From the IMG/VR virus record IMGVR_UViG_3300047509_000032, positions 1-24,239 of that record: a DNA stretch of 24,239 nt. One strand, written 5' to 3'. The position numbers and the translations under genes were made by a program. This document shows, one piece after another, positions 1 through 5,787 of the stretch (position 1 is its first letter; every line of letters starts with the position of its first letter). The stretch is from a virus. The notes beneath the pieces were generated by a model that did no database searches, had not been told where the DNA came from, and was given only the letters and a program-made list of their open reading frames with translations.

Positions 1-117
1 AAGCAAAGGCAGTTCATTATCAGCCTTTTTACGGTAACTGAGGGCGGCATGGCAATCTGGTATGAGAAGTTCCTAGATGAACTCCGCGAGATAGGAATGA
101 AGAAACTTGACTCCTAA
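1..117 (+). CDS. 3' end of an unidentified gene (partial)
   Basis: The frame is open from the first base of the window and ends at a TAA at 115-117, giving the last 38 residues of a protein that starts outside the window. The visible tail is mixed hydrophobic then charged (residues such as YEKFLDELREIG), consistent with a C-terminal helix. An internal ATG at 49 could also begin a 22-residue peptide, but nothing marks it as a start. The family cannot be recognised from this fragment. It lies 23 bases before the deaminase gene on the same strand, so it is probably part of the same transcript. Confidence 0.5.
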   Translation, partial: KQRQFIISLFTVTEGGMAIWYEKFLDELREIGMKKLDS

Positions 118-140
118 TGAGCTTATGAAAACGATGCGAC

Positions 141-560
141 ATGACGCAGCCAACCTTTGAGCGCCCGACGTTTGACCAGTGGTTCCTTGACGGAGCCAGA
201 TGGGCCAGTAAGCGAAGCGGCTGTGTCCGACGAAAAGTAGGTGCTCTACTTGTTGACCCACGAACCAAGGATATCATTGAGCCTGGATACAACTCCGCTC
301 CAAGCGGTGAACTGGATTGTTTCGAAGGTGGCTGCCCGCGAGCTTTCAGTAGCGTGCCTCCCGGAAGTAGCTACGATAGCGGCCCTGGCACTTGTATCGC
401 AATCCATGCAGAGGCCAATTCTCTACTCCGCGCTGGTAGAAACGCCAGAGGGGCCTATCTGTATCTCACTGACGTACCTTGCGACGGGTGCCTGAAACTA
501 GCTAAGGGTGCTGGCGTAGCTAAGATTATATGGCCAGAAGGTAGCATTATGCTAACCTAA
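141..560 (+). CDS. dCMP/cytidine deaminase-like zinc enzyme
   Basis: The 139-residue protein has the zinc-dependent deaminase signature: HAE at residues 89-91 (H89 zinc ligand, E91 proton shuttle) and PCDGC at 113-117 (C114 and C117 zinc ligands). Upstream it has the RRKVGALLVD strand and a C60/C65 pair, as in dCMP deaminases. By family knowledge such enzymes convert dCMP to dUMP and feed phage thymidylate synthesis in the cytoplasm. The length is typical of phage versions. The ATG at 141 has no clear Shine-Dalgarno sequence, and the next gene starts 5 bases after its stop, suggesting an operon. Substrate (dCMP versus cytidine or another nucleotide) is inferred only from overall resemblance. 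Why a nucleotide enzyme sits beside lysis-type and structural genes is not explained by the window. Confidence 0.85.
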   Translation: MTQPTFERPTFDQWFLDGARWASKRSGCVRRKVGALLVDPRTKDIIEPGYNSAPSGELDCFEGGCPRAFSSVPPGSSYDSGPGTCIAIHAEANSLLRAGRNARGAYLYLTDVPCDGCLKLAKGAGVAKIIWPEGSIMLT

Positions 561-565
561 GGGTT

Positions 566-1093
566 ATGAATCAAGTTCAGCCCATGGCAGGCGATTTCGG
601 TCTTACACGAGTTAACGGTGAGGTCGGTCGCCTTATTCGTTTTGGCCAGCTTCTCGACGGCGTAGGCTTTGAGGATTACGAGCACGCCTTCATCTACCTC
701 GGCGCTGGCGTTGTAGTCGAGGCCGAGCCAGGTGGCGCACGCGCTGCTAAGGTCTCTGAGTACCAGCCGGAACATATTCTGTGGAGCACAGGTCATTTCG
801 ACCTGACCACTGACCAGCGGATTAAGATCTGCGGCAGGGCACGCGCTTTCACGGCAGCCAACAATGGTAAGGGTGTCCCTTACAGCTTCCTAGACTACCT
901 GGCTCTGACCACGCACCGGCTGCACATTCCGGCTCCGGGACTACAGAATTACATCTACAGCAGCCAGCACGTTATCTGCTCACAGCTTGTGGACATCTGC
1001 TACCAGGCCGGAGGCGTTCAGCTATTCACTGACGGGCGATGGGCGGGTTTCGTCACGCCTGGTGACCTGTATGGCAGGCTTACGAATGCCTAA
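566..1093 (+). CDS. Permuted papain-fold (NlpC/P60-like) hydrolase
   Basis: The 175-residue protein has the circularly permuted order of the YiiX/YaeF-type NlpC/P60 superfamily. An early histidine (H40 in YEHAFIYLG) is followed by an acidic residue (E52 in VVEAE) and a late nucleophile cysteine in ICSQLV (C138). These are the expected catalytic residues. Known members are cysteine peptidases or amidases acting on peptides, lipids or cell-wall material. There is no signal peptide or membrane segment, so if it acts on the wall it needs a holin or delivery in the virion. It starts 5 bases after the deaminase stop and overlaps the next gene by 8 bases. A lysis role is inference; the fold assignment is much stronger than the substrate. 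Confidence 0.7.
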   Translation: MNQVQPMAGDFGLTRVNGEVGRLIRFGQLLDGVGFEDYEHAFIYLGAGVVVEAEPGGARAAKVSEYQPEHILWSTGHFDLTTDQRIKICGRARAFTAANNGKGVPYSFLDYLALTTHRLHIPAPGLQNYIYSSQHVICSQLVDICYQAGGVQLFTDGRWAGFVTPGDLYGRLTNA

Positions 1094-1238
1094 GCGCCCG
1101 TACCGGCACTACACGGATGACGAGCTGTTCAAGCTGGCCTTGCGGCTAGAGGATGAAAACCTGCAAACAGTCTTCTACATGGAACAGCTTGCCCTTGTCG
1201 AGGCCGAGATCTCCGAGCGCGAGTGGGCTAGCGACTAA
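1086..1238 (+). CDS. Small hypothetical protein, 50 residues
   Basis: The ATG at 1086 sits inside the stop region of the preceding hydrolase gene (ATGCCTAA, 8-base overlap), which suggests translational coupling. The product is short, charged and predicted helical (for example DDELFKLALRLEDENLQ), without membrane segments or cysteines. No family is recognised. Its last 11 bases overlap the 3' end of the glycosidase gene on the opposite strand, so the two transcription units converge without an intergenic terminator. An upstream ATG at 987 in the same frame would run antiphase through the hydrolase and is less likely. Confidence 0.6.
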   Translation: MPKRPYRHYTDDELFKLALRLEDENLQTVFYMEQLALVEAEISEREWASD

Positions 1239-2637
1239 GGACAATTACTGTTCCGGCAGGAACGGTAAGCACCTTTGCACCCGTCACATGCCCGGTAAGC
1301 ACGTGCGAAGACGCGGTACTGATCCGGTACGTGGTGTAGGCAGCAGTTGACGGAACGGTCATTACACGGGAAGCCGAGACACTGAGGTTCACGTACGCGT
1401 ACGCACGATGACCACCGCGCAGCTCCGACTCGTACTCCTGCTGGTACCCTGTGTCGACCAGCTTGAACAGCTCTGCGTGCGGCTGTGCGAGCCGTGAAGC
1501 CATCCAGTACCCGAAGTACGGCGGCTGAGGCACACCGCTACCGTCAAACATGGCATAGTCCGCCACAGCACACGATCCGTGGCTGTTATTGTTGTCTGAC
1601 TGCTCCCACCAGTTGACGTTTGACGCACCGTAAGAGAGCCATGCAAGAGAAGATGCAGCGGCGAATACCGCTCCGGTAGGCGTGCAAACGTCCGTGTTAG
1701 CTTTGTTGGACATGTTCTCTTCACCGATTTGCCACGGCTTCCCGGGACTGTACGTCTTAATATCCTTGAGCACAGCCGATGCCTCGCCGGGGATGTACCT
1801 GACTGAGTTAAGGGCAGCCGCAGCTCCGAGCGACGTAGAGTCATTGCTCGGGTACCAGAGAACGACTATTCCGTCATAATTCTTAAGAACAGGCATAACC
1901 GTGTCATTCCACACGTAACCAGAATTACCCTTAGGACTGATAGCATACGGAAGCTCAATTCTAACGCCAGGGTCAGCGGCCTTAATAGCGTTAATGAATG
2001 CGGGCGCGTACGTTAGGTATGACTGCCCCATTACTTTCAGTCCTGCCGCGACACTCCCGTACACATCATACGGGCAGGTTGCGGGGTCATTAGGCTCGTA
2101 ACCTGTGTCATTCACGGGAGGCTTAGTAAGCGGTATGATGATAGACCCGCAGCCGTACGGTTCATTGCCAATCTCAAATGAGCTTACGGGATATCCCGAA
2201 TCCTTAACCTGCTTAGCCCATGCGGCAGCCATACTAGGAGAGCCAGAACCGTAATTGGCAGTCGCCATGACGTTTCCGTTTACAGCCTCAGCGTTCACCA
2301 TTGACGCAGGAAAGCTTAGCGGGTCCGAATACGAGCACGGAGCGTTAAAGTTACCCGTTTCCGGGCGGCAACTGTACGTATTACGGTTGTTCTGCTCGTC
2401 ATACCCGTCTGCGTACGTTCCGCCTCCCCACCGGATAGCCATAGGACCCAAACCTTGCAAGTCCTTATTCATCTGAGCGTTAGCTCCGGAATCAGCGGTC
2501 TGCCACGGTGAGACGTTAATACCCAGAGGCGTACCCGAAAGGGCCGTACCCACAGGTACGGCAGCAGAGGCAACGCCGCTAGCCGCTGCCGCAGTACCAA
2601 CTGCGATAGCGGCGGCAGCGGCTAGAGACTTAAGCAC
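1228..2637 (-). CDS. Secreted glycoside hydrolase, clan GH-A-like
   Basis: The 469-residue product has a clear Sec signal peptide (MLKS, an alanine-rich hydrophobic stretch, then ASA). It also has hallmarks of a TIM-barrel retaining glycosidase: an early IRWGGGTYAD strand, EIGNEPYG with the asparagine-glutamate pair expected for the acid/base (about N158-E159), and WQIGEEN with the likely nucleophile (E306 or E307). Families GH30, GH39, GH51 and GH79 share this plan; the exact family cannot be fixed by eye. A small C-terminal beta domain follows. I chose the GTG at 2637 because it overlaps the upstream stop by 8 bases and leaves a normal signal peptide; a GTG at 2664 is possible. It is last in the minus-strand unit. 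It would be exported from the infected or lysogenic cell rather than built into the virion; cell-wall polysaccharide or environmental glycan are candidate substrates (inference). Confidence 0.75.
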   Translation of the reverse strand: MLKSLAAAAAIAVGTAAAASGVASAAVPVGTALSGTPLGINVSPWQTADSGANAQMNKDLQGLGPMAIRWGGGTYADGYDEQNNRNTYSCRPETGNFNAPCSYSDPLSFPASMVNAEAVNGNVMATANYGSGSPSMAAAWAKQVKDSGYPVSSFEIGNEPYGCGSIIIPLTKPPVNDTGYEPNDPATCPYDVYGSVAAGLKVMGQSYLTYAPAFINAIKAADPGVRIELPYAISPKGNSGYVWNDTVMPVLKNYDGIVVLWYPSNDSTSLGAAAALNSVRYIPGEASAVLKDIKTYSPGKPWQIGEENMSNKANTDVCTPTGAVFAAASSLAWLSYGASNVNWWEQSDNNNSHGSCAVADYAMFDGSGVPQPPYFGYWMASRLAQPHAELFKLVDTGYQQEYESELRGGHRAYAYVNLSVSASRVMTVPSTAAYTTYRISTASSHVLTGHVTGAKVLTVPAGTVIVLSR

Positions 2638-3145
2638 CCGGAACCGGAACAGTGATGTACTCACGGTCAGCCGCGCCCGTGACGAGCTTGACGTTACCCG
2701 TACCGGGAGCTGACGCGCTAGCGCCGAACAGGCCTACATACTCACCAGGACGTGCAGACGCCGGAACAGTCACGGTGACAACGCCTGACACAGACTGACC
2801 AGGCTGCAGCACTTCCGACGCCGGGAACGTAGACGTAACCCATGAAGCCGGAACAAGGGTGCCCTTAACCGCGCTCCAGTTCCACTGCCCGAAAGTCAGG
2901 GTAGACGGAACATTGCCAGTGCCCTCAAACTTAACGTTGAATGACGCCGAAGTGCCCGGGGCAATAGGTGTGTTACCGGGGACGGCATTAGCCTCAGTTC
3001 CGTAGTACCGCATATTAGTTACCGTGTCCCCGATATACGCTCCGGTGATGCCTACGCCTGCGGTAGGCACGGTAGACGCGAACGCAGCGGCCGAACCGCC
3101 GAGAGTACCTATAACGGCGAGCGCCGCAATAGCCTTAAGCTTCAT
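2630..3145 (-). CDS. Secreted beta-sandwich (Ig-like) protein
   Basis: This is a 171-residue protein with a textbook signal peptide (MKLKAIAALAVIGTLGGSAAAFAS). A single threonine/valine-rich beta domain follows, resembling NEW3/Ig-like accessory modules of secreted glycosidases: LQPGQSVSGVVTVTVPAS followed by RPGEYVGLFGA is typical of that fold. The ATG at 3145 follows a good AAGGAAA ribosome site 9 bases upstream, itself placed just after the stop of the zinc-finger gene. Its stop overlaps the start of the glycosidase gene by 8 bases, so the two are probably translated together and may act together outside the cell. It has no catalytic motif, so binding or scaffolding is the likeliest role (inference). 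Confidence 0.65.
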   Translation of the reverse strand: MKLKAIAALAVIGTLGGSAAAFASTVPTAGVGITGAYIGDTVTNMRYYGTEANAVPGNTPIAPGTSASFNVKFEGTGNVPSTLTFGQWNWSAVKGTLVPASWVTSTFPASEVLQPGQSVSGVVTVTVPASARPGEYVGLFGASASAPGTGNVKLVTGAADREYITVPVPGA

Positions 3146-3156
3146 TACTAATTTCC

Positions 3157-3705
3157 TTATCTAAAGTTTGTACGTACGGCCGTCTTTTGTGTAGTAGGCA
3201 GCGCCGCTACCGCCAGCGCCGCCAGAACTGCTAGAGGTAATAACGCCGCCGCGTGCTCGGCCGACGCCCCGCCGCGACCGCCACCCGTCATAGGAATAGA
3301 CGGTATCATTTGCAGGGCTACTACAGTGCTCTTAAGTTCCTTAAACTGCTCTTGCATTTTCTTTAGTTCATCGCGGAGGTCAGCGAGATCTTCCGCCATG
3401 ACGGAAAGTTCTTCTGACGTGGAGTAGCCGGGAATCGAACCCGAGTCCGGAGTTGTTCCGCTTGCGGCTTTTCCCTCCGTCGAAACCTTCCTACCCCCTG
3501 GATCACAGGACCAGCAGTCAACCATGTTCTTGAACACGCTGACACCGCAGGTTCCGCACGGCTTACCGCCAGCGCCGTTCCATGTACGGCGCAAGCGCTG
3601 ACAGTAATCACGCTGGCAGAGGTAACGAATTTTGTCGTTGTACCGCTTGCCAGGGCACTGCGTGCGCTTGTTGCACGCTGCACATTTATTAGTCCCGTAA
3701 CTCAT
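3157..3705 (-). CDS. Zinc-finger, coiled-coil, single-pass membrane protein
   Basis: The 182-residue frame has three parts. Residues 1-68 carry cysteine pairs C8/C11, C30/C35, C50/C53 and C64/C67, suggesting two zinc knuckles. Residues about 98-132 form a charged heptad-like helix (DLADLRDELKKMQEQFKELK). Residues about 152-170 form an alanine/leucine-rich membrane segment. A tail-anchored protein with its zinc domain in the cytoplasm is the simple reading. The linker at residues 70-95 coincides exactly with a tRNA-like sequence (3421-3497), so this DNA may serve both as codons and as an RNA gene, or the protein may really be two pieces. No family is recognised. The ATG at 3705 lacks a strong ribosome site. 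The gene lies between the intein-bearing gene and the secreted proteins. Confidence 0.6.
   Translation of the reverse strand: MSYGTNKCAACNKRTQCPGKRYNDKIRYLCQRDYCQRLRRTWNGAGGKPCGTCGVSVFKNMVDCWSCDPGGRKVSTEGKAASGTTPDSGSIPGYSTSEELSVMAEDLADLRDELKKMQEQFKELKSTVVALQMIPSIPMTGGGRGGASAEHAAALLPLAVLAALAVAALPTTQKTAVRTNFR
3421..3497 (-). ncRNA. tmRNA-like tRNA domain without tag sequence
   Basis: Read on the minus strand, the 77 nt form a 7-bp acceptor stem (GGGGUAG with CUACUCC) whose third pair is G3-U70, the alanine identity pair, and an A follows at the discriminator position. Next comes GGUUUCGAC (3487-3479), the conserved D-loop sequence of tmRNA, with no D-stem. A 5-bp stem CGGAG/CUCCG (3479-3475 with 3452-3448) takes the place of the tmRNA P2 helix. 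Then come GAC and a T-arm (UCGGG, loop UUCGAUU, CCCGG). Only 22 nt lie inside the P2-like stem, where a normal tmRNA has some 300 nt of tag frame and pseudoknots. No 7-nt anticodon loop exists, so it is not an ordinary tRNA. CCA is not encoded. It sits inside a reading frame. Function is unknown; chance resemblance seems unlikely given so many matching elements. Confidence 0.65.
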
Positions 3706-3744
3706 GTCTTTAACTTACCACACGTACGCGCGCCCGCGAGACAC

Positions 3745-5019
3745 CTAGTGGAATATGATGGCTAGCACGGACCCGAGCGCTATTAGGATGGACACTCCGG
3801 CGAGCAAAAGAGAGTAAGAGGCTCGCGCTCCCTCTTGGCGGCCTGTGCTCTGATCCAGACGAGATGTCAGCCTTAGCTCAAGATTGGAAACACGCTCAGT
3901 TAGCGCATCTATCTTATCTGCAACCGCTTGGTAAGATGCCGCATGCTCAACGCGACTGATTAGCGTGGCCGCCTGATCTGCCAGTTGCCCCCGGAACTCA
4001 TTTGTAGCCTTGAACCGTTCTCCTGCGGCGGATTCTGCCTTGCTAGCTGCCTTCTCTGCGGCTGCCAACGCGGCCTGGACAGCTTTGTCCGCTGCGTCGA
4101 AAGCGGTTTTCATGGCCGTGTTGTGCATGGCAAACCCGGCAGCGATGTACGTCCCCGTGGACGTGGACAGGGATGCGATGGTACCGCGCGCCCGCTGGCC
4201 CACGCAATGGACAGTCACCGCCCGCGCGTCACCGCTGATGCTGTGGCCCTCCCACACCCGGTCGCTGTGCGCGAGCAGCCGGGCAGGCCGCACGCTGCCA
4301 AGGAGCTTCATCACATCAGCGCGCCTGGATACCTGGTAACGGTTAATGAGTTTCTTGTTGTGGTAACGTCCGGCCTCCACCTGCGTTATGGCCGGGTCAC
4401 GGCCAAGGCAGTCCTTGACAGCCATAAGCAGGGCATCCGCCGTAGGGCCGGCAGCCTGGGCGATCCCCAGGCGGGCACTGCGGTCGCCTGGCGCGAACGT
4501 CAGCCAGCCCTCACCGTCGTACATGCCCGACAGCCAGCCGCCGTCCCACGTCCGGTCCACTTCCCAGACGTCCGTGACGTGCATGACCTGGTTACCTGGC
4601 CTGAGATCCCTGGTCTTACGCCAGAGCCAGCGATTCTCGTGCTTGGTCTTTACCAGCCACGGATGCTCAGGATTGCACCGCACGTCACCTGCCGCCGTCC
4701 TCACCAGCATCAGGTCATCCTGTGCCAGCCTGTTCGCGGTGACAACAGCACGCCGGAAGTTCCGGCCACTGCGTCCGGTGCCGGTATCTGACTCTGCATC
4801 AAACGCGATCAGCTCGTCACCCGGCCGCAGTTCACCGGCTGGTCGCCACACCAGATCAGCGCACAAAACCGGCGTGGATGCCTCGCAGCACTGCTGCGCT
4901 ACGAAAGCTGCGTCCGTGGCTTTAGTCTGCGTGGCGTACCGTTCATCCAGCGCTGTCCGCAGGTCTGTTAGCTGAGACTCAAAGTACTTTTTAAGGGTCT
5001 TAAGCGTCCAGCCGGTCAC
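3745..5019 (-). CDS. Coiled-coil membrane protein interrupted by an intein
   Basis: The 424-residue precursor starts at a GTG whose GTGA overlaps the previous stop. Residues 1-43 and 301-424 are the host protein: an amphipathic start (LKKYFESQLTDLRTALDERY), a long alanine-rich coiled coil containing NEFRGQLADQA, and a C-terminal membrane helix (about 402-423). Joined across the intein, the pieces read continuously (AQQ then TAMKTAF) as a 167-residue protein. This matches a type of small membrane-anchored coiled-coil protein I recognise from actinophages, often suspected of a holin-like or tail-associated role, though its function is not established. Residues 44-300 are an intein, described separately. 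Loss of splicing would put a 257-residue domain in the middle of the coiled coil. Confidence 0.8.
   Translation of the reverse strand: MTGWTLKTLKKYFESQLTDLRTALDERYATQTKATDAAFVAQQCCEASTPVLCADLVWRPAGELRPGDELIAFDAESDTGTGRSGRNFRRAVVTANRLAQDDLMLVRTAAGDVRCNPEHPWLVKTKHENRWLWRKTRDLRPGNQVMHVTDVWEVDRTWDGGWLSGMYDGEGWLTFAPGDRSARLGIAQAAGPTADALLMAVKDCLGRDPAITQVEAGRYHNKKLINRYQVSRRADVMKLLGSVRPARLLAHSDRVWEGHSISGDARAVTVHCVGQRARGTIASLSTSTGTYIAAGFAMHNTAMKTAFDAADKAVQAALAAAEKAASKAESAAGERFKATNEFRGQLADQAATLISRVEHAASYQAVADKIDALTERVSNLELRLTSRLDQSTGRQEGARASYSLLLAGVSILIALGSVLAIIFH
4120..4890 (-). other. Intein with single LAGLIDADG-type motif
   Basis: The segment codes residues 44-300 of the coiled-coil protein. It starts with Cys44 and shows an N-terminal splicing block ending in ELRPGDELIAFD. 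A B block follows with NPEHPW (residues 116-121), then an endonuclease-like motif GWLSGMYDGEGWL (161-173), and a C-terminal block with GTYIAAGFAMHN. Asn300 is followed by Thr301 as the first C-extein residue. These are the expected catalytic residues for protein splicing (Cys1, block-B His, His-Asn, +1 Thr). Cys45 directly after Cys44 leaves a one-residue uncertainty at the N-junction, but Cys44 gives the continuous extein. Only one LAGLIDADG-like motif is visible, so a homing nuclease may be reduced. The DNA is clearly more GC-rich than its surroundings (about 70% at 4141-4260), a sign of recent arrival. Confidence 0.85.
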
Positions 5020-5168
5020 TTGAGACTCACCACAGCATTCAGAACAGAGTCCAGCGCATCGTAATAAGCGTCCCAGTACGCGCTTCCAGGGTCGATATCA
5101 TTATCTGTGTCAAACTCTGCGCGGTCAAGCTTAGCCTGTAGCCACGAGATGAACTGTTCCTTAGTCAC
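5016..5168 (-). CDS. Small acidic hypothetical protein, 50 residues
   Basis: A GTG at 5168 begins a 50-codon frame ending in a TGA at 5016-5018. The product starts TKEQFISWLQAKLDRAEF and continues with an aspartate- and tyrosine-rich stretch (SAYWDAYYDALD). It is acidic, probably helical, without cysteines or membrane segments. It overlaps the FmdB-type gene upstream by 8 bases and the GTG start of the intein-bearing gene downstream by 4 bases (GTGA), so its place in a tightly coupled operon is the best argument that it is real. No family is recognised. Confidence 0.65.
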   Translation of the reverse strand: MTKEQFISWLQAKLDRAEFDTDNDIDPGSAYWDAYYDALDSVLNAVVSLK

Positions 5169-5412
5169 TTGAGTACCTGTTCTGGTTGTTAGGGTTGCGT
5201 CCTACGTTCGGCCGCGCCACATTGTCATTGCATGCGAAGCCAGGGCCTAGGAAGACCGCCGTAGGAACACTGCGGATAACACGCTTCATAGGTGCGTCAC
5301 ACGCGTAACAGAACTGGGTTTCATCGCAATCGGAGATCGGATGCACAAGTTCCTGTACTTCATCTAGGCAGGTGCACGTCTGGTTACCGCACACGTAGTC
5401 ATACTTAGGCAT
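5161..5412 (-). CDS. FmdB-type zinc ribbon protein
   Basis: Starting at the ATG at 5412, the 83-residue protein opens with MPKYDYVC and has two cysteine pairs (CGNQTC and CYAC). It continues with PMKRVIRSVP and FLGPGFACND, the layout of the FmdB/zinc-ribbon family (an M-P-x-Y-x-Y start, a treble-clef zinc ribbon, then an F-x-G-x-G-F-like end). Members are small, poorly understood, putative regulatory zinc proteins. A start 12 codons upstream (5448) is possible, but it would precede the likely promoter: a TATACT at 5424-5419 lies 6 bases before the ATG, so the message is probably leaderless, and no Shine-Dalgarno is present. It heads the minus-strand group that leads to the secreted proteins. 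Confidence 0.75.
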   Translation of the reverse strand: MPKYDYVCGNQTCTCLDEVQELVHPISDCDETQFCYACDAPMKRVIRSVPTAVFLGPGFACNDNVARPNVGRNPNNQNRYSSD

Positions 5413-5448
5413 ATCAAGAGTATACTTATACTTGTGGACTTTGAGCAA
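5413..5448 (-). promoter_or_regulatory. Leaderless sigma-A-type promoter for the FmdB-type gene
   Basis: On the minus strand TTGCTC (5448-5443) and TATACT (5424-5419) are 18 bases apart, close to the -35 and -10 consensus. The -10 ends 6 bases before the ATG at 5412, so transcription would begin at or next to the start codon. The same stretch on the + strand holds two tandem TATACT boxes (5421-5426, 5427-5432) just before a GTG at 5434, so it could fire in both directions. This is a sequence-pattern call only. Confidence 0.5.
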
Positions 5449-5787
5449 CAGCTACACGAAGCAGAAGAGAATTATTTCTACGCAGACACGGTTTCTGACC
5501 GCCTGCACTACGCGTCTGAGATCTGGGAGGCAATGAAATCCTTGAAATCAGGCGATGCGCCGTCATCAAACGCGTTAACCAGGGCTGCTACATACACTTT
5601 TTCTAGTCCGGAGAGCTTACTTATCCGATTTAGCGTGTACTTGCGCCTTAGCATCCAGCAGATTGTCATCAGGGTGCCTGTAGTGTGCCCAACCCATTCT
5701 GTAGACGCGAACTTGCACTCGATCATGGCTTCCACGCCGAGTAGTTCCACGTCTGAGAGCCTGAAAACAGGCGGCGGGAGCGCATAA
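5434..5787 (+). CDS. Possible antisense small protein over the WhiB gene end
   Basis: A GTG at 5434 opens a 117-codon frame. Its first roughly 45 residues look like a real protein (FEQQLHEAEENYFYADTVSD, then a helical segment with WEAMKSLK), and the codons there resemble neighbouring genes. The rest, antisense to the WhiB-like gene, turns serine/threonine-rich and looks like a shadow frame. TATACT boxes just upstream could give a leaderless message. The 280-base antiparallel overlap with a well supported gene argues against the full length. The frame may be a genuine short gene whose 3' end has been lost, or a coincidence. Confidence 0.25.
   Translation: MDFEQQLHEAEENYFYADTVSDRLHYASEIWEAMKSLKSGDAPSSNALTRAATYTFSSPESLLIRFSVYLRLSIQQIVIRVPVVCPTHSVDANLHSIMASTPSSSTSESLKTGGGSA

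Noticed and set aside
1389-1844. 151-residue frame on the - strand inside the glycosidase
   Set aside because: Alternate frame of the same strand, arginine/serine-rich, no start signal; the glycosidase frame contains the catalytic motifs.
3421-3497. Ordinary tRNA gene on the minus strand
   Set aside because: The acceptor stem and T-arm fit, but there is no D-stem and no 5-bp stem closing a 7-nt anticodon loop; the central helix encloses 22 nt. The D-loop sequence is that of tmRNA.
3985-4791. 268-residue frame on the + strand
   Set aside because: It is antisense to the intein, where high GC makes stop codons rare. Its translation has no recognisable domain and runs across the splice junction.
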